64,000 bases of DNA from Clavelina lepadiformis (Eukaryota > Chordata > Ascidiacea > Aplousobranchia > Clavelinidae). Under the pieces are notes generated by a model. The model saw nothing but the letters and a program-made list of their open reading frames with translations, was not told where the DNA came from and ran no database searches. The stretch covers positions 17,492,479 through 17,556,478 of the forward strand of contig NC_135243.1 in the NCBI RefSeq assembly GCF_947623445.1. Reading direction: 5' to 3'. The position numbers and the translations under genes were made by a program. This document shows, piece by piece, positions 36,961-48,598 of the stretch (its first letter is position 1; the number at the start of each line of letters is the position of its first letter).

Positions 36961-37225
36961 TTGGTTGGAAGAGTTCTACAGAATGAATAATAGCCGATAC
37001 TCGTTGCATCTGGATGAAACAATGAATGTGCAATTTCAAACAATGCCGAATTATTACGACTCTTCCATTCACAAAAATGTTTTGTTTCTGCCACGAATTT
37101 AACAATACGTTTTAGGCTACTGCTGATGAAACTATTTTTAACGCTTTAAATAAATTCATCATTAGTATACAAATGGCATGGGATGTTCGAGGTATGTTAA
37201 AATCAGCACTGATGGTGCCATTACA
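36961..37225 (+). pseudogene. Decayed hAT transposase fragment
   Basis: Broken frames give YSLHLDETMNV, FCHEFNNTF, ADETIFNALNKFI and KISTDGAITR. In order these resemble the catalytic-domain segments of ZBED/SCAND3-type hAT transposases (LDES-D, FCHEL, I-TDGA). Several stops and frameshifts interrupt it, so it is non-functional. Confidence 0.6.
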
Positions 37226-37305
37226 CGGTTCGACCGGATATCGAATGTGGTGGTTGGTCAACTCAACCCTGGTCAACTTAACCTCGATCAGTTCAACCAT
37301 AAAAG
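37226..37305. repeat. Fold-back arm remnant
   Basis: GGTGGTTGGTCAACTCAACC (from 37249) closely resembles the inverted terminus of the 7269-8776 element (GGTGGTCGGACGATTCAACC), followed by two more diverged units. It is a third trace of that family in the window. Confidence 0.45.
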
Positions 37306-38934
37306 ATTAATTATTAATAAAACTTAGCAATTATGATTTGACAGAAGGAAATTTTAAGCTTTTTTTCTTGGTCCATTTCACCGTAACAGGTCCCTCAGCT
37401 TGTTGAGAATAGGCGGTTAAGCTAGGATCGTCGATCGTCTATCGTGCTAGCTACGGGCATGCAGAAAACTAGATTCAGCTACTTTGCCAAGGGGGGCTGG
37501 TTTATGTAAAGTTACAGTAAGATTGAAATGCAGATTTTGGTTTGGTTTTGGTTGGTATGTTATAAAATTCAAGTAAGATTATCAAAAAACCGTCCAAAAT
37601 AGCTTCAAACGTATGCCCTTTTTTCGTTGAAATAAAGTAGCCTTTTTTCATTGCGTGATACCAAAAAGAAACGAATCGTACACCATAGTACAGTACCTGT
37701 AGAGTCTAAAGTTTAGACAATCACTGTCGCTTGCTGAGTTTATTAACTGCTTTTTCAAAACAAACCAATTTGCTAGTTCATAAACAAATGGAGAAATGTT
37801 TGCAAACTTTGACAAACATTTATTTTTTTACGTGTTGTTACAAGAGTAATCACTGATCATCATGATTTTCTAAATTTAGTACACGAATGTCTTCTTTTTT
37901 TTTTTGTACCCTACGGTACATGGTTAACAAACATCACTTAGTTGAAAATAAAGGTAGTTATAGTAATGGTCTATTTGACATCTGCTTAACTAAGATGGCA
38001 CGTGACAATGAATAGGTATATACATATGAATATTTTTTAACGCGTTATTTCGTCCCCTTTGTTATGTATTTATGTTGGTCATGCGCTTGGGTGGCGTCCA
38101 AATTGTGATTTGTTTGCAATGTTAAGCTACACAATTTTATGAATTCATACTAATGCAACCAAGCAAATTTACGAGAAGCTCTGTTCACATAACTCTGTTT
38201 TTAAGTTAGCTCTAACTTAGGATAAAAGTTGGCTTTTGGTCAATTTCCCAATCAGTCAGAAGTTACTCGACAACTGTTTTTAACTTGTTAACGACAGCGC
38301 TTCTAAAAGCTTCACAAAACTTGAGTGGTCCGAATTATATACATGGCTGGAGGAGCACAAAGAATGTGTGAATTTTCTAGAAAGATATAGGCCTATGTCC
38401 AGTTTATGCTCAAACCGGGCCAAATTATCACCAGTACTTCTGGTGTGAAGTTATCGATTTCGTATATTTTGTACTCTGTACACTCTAAAAAAGAATTAGC
38501 AAACCCACTGGCCATTACCAATTGCGATTGGTAACAGCAAACTGTTTAAACATAACAATTAATTTGGTACGTATTACATTGGTTGCTTGGTAATATTTAC
38601 CATGTGTATTTCTGATTTCATGTGTGATTTCTCAGTAAAATGTACAGAATATTAATTAGGCTACTTAAACAAATAAATCAATAGTAAACTGTGAAAGAGT
38701 AAACAACAGATTAGTTACGGGTTCAGTCTGTTAGTCGATACCTCAAAGAAGCTGGCTTGCAACTTTTTCAACATGAACGCTAAACTTTTTGAGACAAATC
38801 TATGAACTTAAACTTTTAAGTGATAACTTTAAACTCTCTGAGAAATATGCTGTCACTACTTCACCAGAAAAGATCGTACATTCAAAGGTACTTTTATGGT
38901 CTTTTTTTGCGAAGTGACTATTTCACAGACAATC
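37306..38934. other. Intergenic stretch, nothing recognised
   Basis: AT-rich with no coding signal or clear repeat boundary. One exact TAGGCCTA lies at 38388-38395. Confidence 0.4.
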
Positions 38935-39961
38935 GGGAACGGACAATTAAGCATGGAATCAAAGATGGCAGAAGAATATTTAAAGTAAACAACTAAACGA
39001 TGAAACAACTTCAACTCCCCTCATATTTGTACTTAGGAAAGATTCGATGTGCGGTGAGTTACGATGGTCAGGTTCAAACATGTTACTGCACCGAACAGGG
39101 CCACAAATTCAAAGAATGCCCAAAGAGAATACAAATAAGCAACAACAGTACGGATGAACGAGATATCCCGATGACAGCTGCTCGAAATGTGGAATTGGAC
39201 GAGGAGGGATCGGCAACATCCCCCAACGAAAATCATAAAGAGGTTACTGCTCTTGCAGAAACAGCTGAGATTCAACGCGGAGCAAAGGCAAGGAGCTCCT
39301 GGGGAGCGAGGAGCCGAGCAAGAACGGGCCTCCCATTGGAGGAGAGTCCGGAGCCCGACTCTGGTGGACGACCCTCGGAACGGGAGGAGAGTGAGAGCCG
39401 AGGAAACAAGCGAAAGAATATAAGCGGAGACTCAAACGAAGACAAAGAAAAAACTGAAGTACCACGACATAGGAACGGAAACCGCAAATACGACTTTTCC
39501 AGTTGGGCACTCGAGACATCGGGCGACCTCTCGTGCCCCTGCGGAAACTTCCTCCGAATCAAAAGAAGCAAGGACTCCCGAAATTCACTCCCAGACTTTA
39601 AACATCCGATTTACTGTGCAGGTTGTACAGCAGTTATTTTACGATGTAATTGTACCAAATTTTCGGTCCTACATATTAAAGACAGACTTAAGCCGTTCCA
39701 GTGTGGAGCATGCGAATATACATACGAACCAAATCCCGACGATCTTAATTCCACTGTAAATTAAGATTGTAACCTTTATGTTCCTTCCTGGTTTGTAACG
39801 TATCCCAGGCCAAAATTACGAAACGCATTACGTCGTTATACTTTGTGTCTATTCCGAACTTTGAAGTACTCTGTATTCTTCCCGAAACTTATACGATCAT
39901 TTTTTTATTTATTCCTTATTAAGCGTGCCTTAACACTGTTTGAGAACGTTTAATAAACAAA
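38935..39961 (+). mobile_element. ORF1-only retroelement, dispersed copy
   Basis: From 38935 to 39961 the sequence matches 4706-5732 with only two differences that I found (T to A at 5016/39245 and at 5259/39488). It shares the ATG (39000), the 254-codon frame to 39764, the shortened C-x-C knuckle, the cysteine-rich C-terminus and the 3' stem-loop. Homology starts sharply inside the element, so it is truncated further than unit 4. Either it is a recent copy of unit 4 or both come from one source. No target duplication is evident. Confidence 0.85.
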
Positions 39962-40240
39962 CGAAAAGAAAGTTAAACTAGGTATAATAATGTATGATAG
40001 TTATAACAATATCAGGCAGCTTCTTCAGAGTTTTGTTTGGTCGGAGCAAAATAAGTCTGTAATTAAATTCCCCAAGTTGCCGGCTGTTCTCATCACGATA
40101 GTAAAGAAAAACGTTTTGTTGTGAAAGGTTTCCAATGCTGACCAATAGTGACGAAGAACTGCAGTTAACTTGATGGGCTGGAACTAGGGTATGACTCCTT
40201 TTTGTAGCCATTGAAAGAGGTGTGAGATGTATTCAACCGC

Positions 40241-40965
40241 CTACTGATCGGCTTTGATCTCTTCCACGGAACAGTCTAATACTTCGCCCAAGTCGATGGT
40301 GTTGAGGACGTTGTTAACAGTTGTAATATCTTTACCTGGATCTTGAACAACGTAAGGAAAGTCAGCTGGTGTTTCTTCAAGTTCGGCACAGCTTAACGCA
40401 TTGGCATTTTGATGTTTGTTGTCAACTCTATGTACCAGCTCGAATACGTAGGCTGAAAGCTGCTCGACACACCTTAGGCATTGACCATACATCTTTTTCC
40501 ATCGCCAAAGCCAACAGATGGAAGCATGATCTGTACATAAAAGAAATTTGTCACCAATTAAATAGCACCTGAAGAACTTGGACACGTAAACGATCGCCAA
40601 CAACTCTTTTCTTATCGTAGAATAGTTCCGCTTACTTTTGGATAAAGATCGGCTGCCAAAGGCAACCACGTGTTCACCGTCACCAACATTCTGCGATAAT
40701 GCACACCCTATGGAGATATCGGAGGCATCGTTGTCCAGTATAAAATGTTTAGTGAAATCGGGATACCGCAAAACAGGTGAGCTCATTATAGCGCTCTACA
40801 AATTTTCAAAAGTTGTTTGGCATTCTTTGGTCCAAGAAAACTTTTTTCGTTTCTCAGTAGGTTTATCCAGGGAAGCTGCAATATTCGCGTAATTTTTAAT
40901 AAATTTTCTGTAGCATGAAGTCAGACCAACAGACAGTCTGACGTGTTTAACGGAACGCGGAACCC
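40241..40965 (-). pseudogene. Ty3/gypsy pol fragment (RT thumb to RNase H)
   Basis: On the minus strand, from about 40965 downwards, the frame encodes the end of a gypsy reverse transcriptase (CYRKFIKNYANIAASL) and then, after an in-frame TAG, the RNase H region (PVLRYPDF, ILDNDASDISIGCALSQ, YSTIRKELLAIVY, FLLCTDHASICWL). The ORF from 40786 to 40241 has 181 residues. The core RT motif, integrase and LTRs are absent nearby, so it is a truncated relic. A further minus-strand frame (40211-39978) may be its continuation. Confidence 0.85.
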
Positions 40966-41335
40966 GTCACCCTACCACTACGCGAGTCGTATTTGAATTA
41001 CAATTTACACCTTGTCGAGAGACTATGTGACCAAGCAATTTTGTCTCAGTATTGAACAAAGTAGCCTACTCTTGGCAATGGTGCAATGATAATTGATGAG
41101 GACGTGAGCAGAAAGATAGAGGGAGTTAACTGAGTGAATCATCGAAATCAACAAATGAGTTGTCTAAGCTAATCTTCACGATTGCAACTCAACAGACATC
41201 TTATAAGCAGTAGTATTACTTATGTTCTTGGTTATTCATAATATTGAGAAAGTGTGGATCACCTATTATAAAACCTTTTCTTGTAAACTATTTTTGTTGT
41301 AATATTAAAACTTTTCCGCCGACAAAAGGTTAGAG

Positions 41336-41842
41336 CAGAGATGTCAAACTCAATCGCACCAGGGGCCAAAACTCAAAACTTATTTAAAACCGCGGGCCGT
41401 AAGGATAAAACTTGACTGAACGTTTTGTGACACGAAACAGGAGTTGGAACAGGCAGCGAAACAACACCAAATTTTTGATGTTTTTGACAATTTTTGACTG
41501 GGCTATTTTTGATTATTCTTCTCTTACATCATTATGTTTGTTTTATCTCCTTGCAAAAGCATTAGGCTAAAGAATTAACAAACAATAAAGAAAAAAGCAG
41601 CCCAGATTACAAGCGTTAGAATAAATCTATTTATTCTATCGTATGGTGGGGCAACTGCTGTGCTGCTGTATTGTGCGATTTGTTATAATCTTGTTTCTTG
41701 CTTGAAAAAAGTAAGTTATACTATTACTATACAATGATCTCGCGGGCCGGAAATAGTTCAATGTATAAAATAGCATTGCTGGCCAAGTATTATTGTAAAG
41801 CGAGCCGGATGTGCTCCGCGGGCCGGTAGTTTGACACGTATG
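41336..41842. mobile_element. hAT-like non-autonomous element
   Basis: Termini CAGAGATGTCAAACT and TAGTTTGACACGTATG are imperfect inverted repeats, flanked by GGTTAGAG (41328-41335) and GGTTAGAC (41843-41850), an 8-bp duplication with one mismatch. Internal GCGGGCCG blocks occur near both ends. No transposase frame remains. Confidence 0.78.
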
Positions 41843-41850
41843 GGTTAGAC

Positions 41851-44800
41851 TAGAGTATTTTAACCGTACGTAGCAATAGAGTCAGAGCTCTGCTTCCGTG
41901 ACGTTGACGTAAGATCTCTAGATCATTAAGATGAAATTAAAATGAATACAAAACATTGATAAAACTGAGGCGTGTTAAAACATAACTGCACTAAACAATG
42001 GAACATGAACCACATAAACTAAGGAAAATACTGAAAATTACCGGTAATCCACATAATTGTTTATTAAATCGGTTGTCTATGAGGCGAGGTCCATTGATTA
42101 CTATCAGTCATTCGATAAGAAATTGTTATTAACTCAGATTTTGGCCCTGTAAAAGATGCGCCTCATTCGCGGCTTTTATGCGTCAAATACGCGAACGCAA
42201 CTCAGATGCGCCACAAAGTTTGCTCAAAAGTTTTTCGCGCTACTGGCGCAAAATTGAGGCTCCAAAGCTATAATCCTGTCTCCAAATTGGCCTACTCTGC
42301 ACAGAAAGCTGATAAATAAGACAATTTCGTTAGTTTAAATGAGTGCTGTGATATTACGGGTTCGTCAAATCGTCCGATCAAAAGTAGGCATATTTTGCAA
42401 CAGCAAGTAGTTTTGATAATGAACATAGCCTACTGTAAAAACATATTACGGACGTGTTAAGTTATCGCAACAAAACGTTGGGCACCTCGACTGTATAGCT
42501 ATTCTTTATTTATTTTGCTTTATTTACCTAGGCCTACAGTGTTTCTAAAATTTATATGGTTAACACCATAAGTTTGGTGCGTACAAATACAATTGCGGTA
42601 ACATCCTATAGAGCTTGGGCAAGAGTGTTTATGACTTAAACTCTGCAGAAACTTTGCCATAGGAAAATACAATTACGGTAAACTGTAATTAGGCTTGTCT
42701 GTGAATTGAAATGTATGCTAATTTTTAACGTAAAACGACGCACTAATTTTCCAAAGTGTAAATTAACCTAATGCTATAATCCCCTCTGATCCAAACTCTC
42801 ACAGTTTCATAATTAAATTACTAGACTAGGCTGTGAATTGAACTAAACGCTATTTTTTAACTTAAATGATATTTTTTTCAAAGTCTAAATTAACTTAAAA
42901 CTAATCCCCTTCGACCAAAACTATCACCTCTCATGACTAAATTGATCAAAAATAAATTTGGATAAAAAGAAAAAGTCAATAAGTATAAACAGATACAGGT
43001 GAAATTATGACTTCAAAATCTTATTGTATGTAAATTGTTAAGTCTCTCAAATTATTTCAAATTGAATAGCTAGCCTACATAAAATTTCACTCCATGAAGT
43101 ATATGTACTGTATGTTAAAACAGTTGTGACTGATATGCCCCATTCAGGTCCATATGCGAAAATTTAATCACGTCTGCCTATAACACGTTTTGCCCCTCAA
43201 ATATTTTTCTTCGTATGTTCTTTTGTTTGGAGCAATGTGACCCGACACGGAGAAGTGTACCATGAGATACTGGCTTTCTCTAGAAAATACAATTTGCTGA
43301 CCTAAAAGTAACACATTCAGACCTTTTCTTGTAATGACATAAATCGCAAATTACTTTTTGTTTCCACTCCCAACTTTTATCCAATGTGACAAATAATTGA
43401 ATGGAAAATTACATTACATCCTTCCAACAAGGGAGAAATGTCTCCTCTGTAACCCTACCCCACGACTTCTACCCATGATGCTGGGCCAATTTTATTGCTC
43501 TTAGACTGTGGTAGGGAAACTACAACTCGCCCTACAATTGCGTTGGTTCTCCCTCAACTTTAATGCAGACTTTTTAAACTCGAGACAAAAGGAGTGGAAG
43601 AGTTTTAATTAATGGCTGTTCCAGCTGGTAATGCAAGAAATGAACCCAGATCAGCTACAGCCCAACAATTATACTAACCATTTACGATATATTATAGTTA
43701 CATTGAAACTAAATATGGTATAGGTATATAGAAAGCACTGAACACGCGGCACACTTAAAGTGGTGTAAGGCCACAATTGCGGCTACAATTTTACATATAC
43801 CATTGCAAATATTCTGATCAAATTAAGAAAGCAATATGTAAATTGTGACACAATGAATTACTTTGACACTACATAACTTAAGCTTAGCAATGATTCCTCA
43901 ATGCTCGAGCCCCGTTTGCGGTGCTATCTTTTTGCGCAAGTTCTGATTGTCACATATTTTTTTCTTTTTTACTATTTTTGAATTGTGTTGCACGGATTTG
44001 TGTTACACGAATTGTACAGGGTCAAGTATAGTCTAGCAATGCTTTGACAACTAATTTATGTAACTTTGTTTATTTGCGTACTAGTTTATAAGTTCAGTTT
44101 GTTTGAATGATATAATGCTGTGAGTTTGATGCCTGTATCTCGCATTATGTCAGCATATTGTTGTACAAGATATGGTTTCGTTAAATACAACTCGGCATCT
44201 TCCATCAAAAAGTGTTTAGGTATAGTATTGCATTATATTATATTGCGTAATTTTTGGATGTGTTTACATCATGTGACCGTTGAATTAACTGATAAATCAG
44301 CATTTATATATTTTGGTTGATGTTTATTATGTGTTTGCTTGTCATTTTTTATTGGAGAAAATATTAGCGCATTATGGATATTCATCATTGGTAGATTTTA
44401 GGGTTTTGGAAAAGAAAAACCTTTGAATGACTAAATGAAATGTTGCTGGTTGGGGCCACATTAATACACTGTTATTGTATAGAACACTTATTGAATAGAA
44501 CAGCTTTAGTCACCTTTTTTATTCAAACTTGAAATCTAAGACGTATCAAAACTACATAAAATAATAACTTTTTATGTGCATGGGAATTATATATACATAT
44601 GTCTTATATCCATAGGTGCTGACTTTTATTTTTTGAAGGGGTGATGGGGCTATGGCAAGCTACTGTTGTCAACGCAAAAAAAATTGTTTATTTAAGTTCA
44701 AATGTTCACCTGTTTTCTGCTATCCTCTTTATTTTTCAAAATACATTATTCATGTATTAGATATTAAGTTATAACTAGTCCATTAATTTTGTAAAGAAAT

Positions 44801-44991
44801 TGGTTGTTGACACTAGACATTATGTACGGTTGCTATTTAAGATAGGCTTACCATATTTTTCCATTCTTCAATCTGGACAATGTAGCCTAGCAGCAATGCA
44901 CATTGCAATGATATCAGAGTTGTTCATTGTGGCGAGCATACAATGATATTTGAAATTTTTCTCATGCGTCGCACAAATACTATTGTATAAA
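41851..44991. other. Intergenic or MRPL27 upstream region
   Basis: No recognisable coding sequence. It may contain MRPL27 exon 1, since that gene's first located exon begins at 48599. An exact TAGGCCTA lies at 42529-42536. Confidence 0.3.
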
Positions 44992-44994
44992 TTA

Positions 44995-46994
44995 CACTGG
45001 CCTGCATTTTTCAACTTCAAAATTTTTTCTTCACTAAAAACATGCAAATATAGCTAATTTTGGGGCGCTGATTCCAAATCTGTGGTCCGTTTTATTCTAG
45101 CACATCAGGTTTTTGAGATAACTGTTACACGTCATATAGCGTTTTTGATGAATAATCGCAAATAATGTACAAGCTTGACTCGAAAAAATTCACAGTTTGC
45201 ACACAATTTTTACACATCTTTGTCTTCTTATGATAATTAACAATAAAGATTTTTGAAATATGACAGCAATAACGATATAATCCGGTAAAATGATTATTAT
45301 TGAAAGCACAGCGGTTCACTACCTCGGTATCTATTTTATTGAAAATGCGCGTCTACCTGATTTTCTCTCATATTTAGTAGAGTCTTCACTTTTAAGACAC
45401 CAGCAGTAGTCAGCAATCATGCTGACATTCCACTTACCCTGATAGCGTTCATCCATCACCATTATCTCCCGGTGAAAACGTTCACCTTGTTCCTCACTAA
45501 ACGTCCCACAGTTATCTGGAAAGTAGTCTAGGTGGGAGGGTAAAAAGTGCATTTTGACGCTCATCCTACCCCAAGTTTTTGTAAGACATCGAGCATATCT
45601 GTAATAAGCTGTTTGTAATTGGAGGCTCCGTTATTTCCATGGAACTGCTGAATAACAGCTTTTAACCCCTTCCAGGCTTGCAATTCCGTTACAGACTTTT
45701 TTTCGAAATCTTCATCCTTCAACAGTTCTCTGATTTGAGGTCCAGTGAAAATACCTGCTTGCAGCTTAGCTTCGGATAAAGACGAAAACTTTTCTTGCAA
45801 GTACCTAAATCCTTCTCCGTATTTGTCCATACCTTTCACAAAGTTTTTCATGCACTCAAACTTGATGTGCAAGGGCGGTAAAAAAAACTTTTGCTGGAGC
45901 AACAAGAGGATGTGCCTTCACATTCTTAGATCTAGACAGAAACTCATCTCTTACTGGCCACAATTTCCGAGTAAAGTGGGAAGTATCCGCCCTACTGTCC
46001 CAGAGATAAAGAAAACAGGGAAATTTAGTGTAGTATAGTATGAGAGCTACGACTTTTAAATCAGTTATGCTCTTGGTACTTTATCATTTGCAACAGAATT
46101 TCTATGTCTTCATACGTTTCTGACATCACAGTAAAACGTGCAACAGGTACTGATGGCACAGTTTGCCCATTGTACCACAACACAGCTTTCATGCTCGTCT
46201 TTCAAGAATCTATGAACAGTCTCCAATGTTCTGCTGAATATGATATCCTAAATGTTTCAACTAAACCCTGAACATTCTTCCAAAAACCAGAGTATTTTCT
46301 TTACTAAAAAATTCTGTAAATTTTTTCTTTCTGTGGCGGAACCACGCAAAACTTGTTCCCTTTTCTAGAAGATTCTTTTCCTTTAATCTTGATGCTAGAA
46401 GTTGTTTTGAAAGATATAACTCTCTTGTGAGATCATTCAGCTGAGTTTGTGAAAACAGCTTTGGAGAGTCATCGTTTATTCCTTCCTGATAGTGCTCTCC
46501 ATCACCTGCACTTCTTTCAGATTCTGAGGAGCTTTGCATCTCTGTTAGAGGATTCGGTACAGGAATTTCATCACAATGTGGTACAGGCCTCAATGCTGAC
46601 TTTAAATTAGGGTACTTGATATTGGATTTGTTTCTTCTGTTAAACCCCTTAATACACCATACAAAAATAACAGTCATTGCGATGTTTTTTTTGCTCCCTA
46701 CATACCGTAGGGACGCCAAAGGGAAGGCTCTTGAGTTTTTTATGGTACCACATACGTAGCTTTGACGCACATACGTAGCTCGTTGTGATAACAAAATTTA
46801 TCTTGATAAATTATATCCTTTTGACAAAAAAGTGGGTAGTTAAACGTAAAAGCGAAAAATTATGCGGTTTTTTGACCGTAACTTTAAAACCTGATGTGAC
46901 AGCCAAAAAAGGATGGCATTTTTGAAATCAGCGCACCAAAATTAGCTAGAAAACGTTGGCATCATACAAAATAAAATTTTCATGCAGACCAGTG
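44995..46994 (-). mobile_element. CACTGG-ended DNA transposon, copy 1
   Basis: A 2000-bp element has ends CACTGG(C/T)CTGCA in inverted orientation, with a further inverted subterminal block (AGCTAATTTTGGGGCGCTGAT near 45051). It is flanked by TTA on both sides (44992-44994, 46995-46997). CACTG termini with 3-bp duplications suggest the CMC (CACTA/Mirage/Chapaev) group; TTA alone would also fit Harbinger. The minus strand encodes one broken protein (next entry). Confidence 0.75.
45331..46794 (-). pseudogene. Transposon-borne uncharacterised family protein, broken
   Basis: Read from 46794 down, the minus strand has an N-terminal part (to 46261) with RPVPHCDEIPVP and SRLKEKNLLEKGTSFAWFRHR, a damaged middle (KAVLWYNG, SVPVARF), then 45905-45561 with FFLPPLHIKFECMKNFVKGM and FTGPQIRELLKDEDF, and finally 45564-45331 with HFLPSHLDYFPDNCG, SEEQGERFHREIMVM and ERYQGKWNVSMIADYCWCL. 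This order matches a large uncharacterised protein family that I recall as highly multicopy in arthropods and cnidarians. Stops in the middle make this copy non-functional. The TIR context suggests it is the element's transposase or an accessory protein. Confidence 0.7.
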
Positions 46995-47581
46995 TTATTT
47001 AATATAAAAGAATATTATCAACAGAATAAGAATATTGTTATACTAAAAAAATTGTGGGGGTCAAAACAACACAAAGTTGCCAATCTCAAATGTATGAAAA
47101 ATAATTTTATACATTTTTTGGAACATTTTACTTCATTTACGTTTGCGTTTATTCTCGCAACCTTGTCAAGTACACTTCGATTAGCACATGCTGAAGTGAA
47201 GATGCTCTTCATATTTATATTTCTTTAATTAAAAACAAACGTTTAAAATACAAGTTTTTCATTTTGAGTGCTTACAGGGAAGAGCAGTCAGCCTTGAGGA
47301 GTCATGGACAGTTAGAACTTCAGCTGATAAATGTTCGGTTTATGTCATGAACCTCGAAATAAACTGGTCATAAAAACCTGTAATTATCTCCAAAAACATG
47401 TTACACATTTTACATTGATTTTGTCGTGTTTGGCAGCAAATGTAACAAAACAATGTTTTTTACATACCATGAATTAGTTTGACCATATAGTCTGTAATCA
47501 ATTTAAACCAGCTTCTTTTATAAAGTACTTTTATTCCCATTGTGATGTTTAAAGTATGGTATTTGCTTGTTCAGTATAAGA

Positions 47582-48459
47582 CAGGGGTCGGCAACCTCTT
47601 GCTAGTCGTGGGCCAAATGTCGAGTGTACAACTCTTTGGCGGGCCGGAATTTTCATTAATACTATAATTCACACTCACTTCAGTATATTACGCTACATTT
47701 CTGCAATCTCAATCATACCAATCACAAAAAGAACAAAATATATGTATTCACACTTCAACAACACAGCATTAATGTGACACTTGATGCTGCTTGCTTTGTG
47801 AAAATTTTTCAACATCTGGTGACAAGTCAGATGAAGCAAGAACCAGAACATTTTCTAAATGGGCGTCGGAAATGCGTGATCTTAGCTTAGTCTTCGTGAA
47901 TTTCATTGTTGAAAATATTTGTTCACATATGTACGTGCTACCAAACATCGATGCCATTTCTTTTGCATTGTTGGTCAAGCTGGGATAAAGACCACTTTCA
48001 AGAAGGTACTTTTTGTAAAAGTCAAGCAGCGATATGCCCTTTGTATGAAATTTTGCCTTCAATTCGTCACTGCATTGCATTTCAATGAGGTCCATTTGAA
48101 ATTTTTCGGGAATGGTATTGGCGTCCATATCAAACGGAGTACTGAATAGCCTGAATTTATTTTGTAGAGAACGAATGTCGCATCTGTCTTTGTATCTATA
48201 ACCACTAGTCTAGTCTACTCTTCAAACAATCTCGTACTTAGTACGAGATACTAGTCTACCGCTTTTGCACGGTTTTATGGCATAACAATAGACTAGTACC
48301 ACGTACTTATGGCGTAACAATACCACAATTCTTTCAAACAGTGCTAACACTGCAGTTTGGAACTCAATAAGAAACGGCGGGCCGTATTCTTGTGATAACT
48401 AATTAATATGTCTCGGGCCGGACGATTTCGCATGGCGGGCCGTAGGTTGCCGACCCTTG
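47582..48459. mobile_element. hAT-like element with transposase C-terminus
   Basis: Termini CAGGGGTCGGCAACCT and AGGTTGCCGACCCTTG are inverted repeats, flanked by a perfect 8-bp duplication GTATAAGA (47574-47581 and 48460-48467). It is a deletion derivative that keeps the 3' part of a transposase on the minus strand. Confidence 0.92.
47769..48128 (-). pseudogene. hAT transposase C-terminal fragment
   Basis: An open frame of 119 residues contains KFQMDLIEMQCSDELK, MASMFGSTYICEQIFSTMKF and KLRSRISDAHLENVLVL. These match the C-terminal dimerisation region of GTF2IRD2/SCAND3-type hAT transposases, where 'STY-CE-FS-MK' is conserved. The catalytic N-terminal part is missing, and the frame is enclosed by the TIRs at 47582 and 48459. 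Confidence 0.85.
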
Positions 48460-48598
48460 GTATAAGACTATAGGTCTAAAAAATCTATGTGTGCAAGGTT
48501 GTGATGTTGTATACAAATAATGTAGTAAACTATGCAGAGCCAACTTGATGCATGATGCTATTTATTTGTTGAATCAGTTCCAAAAGATTCCCCAGCAG

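Noticed and set aside
40955..41010. tRNA-like D-arm (GTAGTGGTAGGGTGACGGG) on the minus strand
   Set aside because: No B box or acceptor stem follows; the sequence runs into the gypsy pol fragment.
43612..43627. Candidate MRPL27 exon 1 (MAVPA, GTAATG donor, correct phase)
   Set aside because: Too short to encode a mitochondrial targeting peptide and almost 5 kb away; ATG-donor pairs like this arise by chance.
46956..47228. ORF of 90 residues upstream of the hAT element
   Set aside because: AT-rich frame starting inside the transposon end; no similarity recognised.
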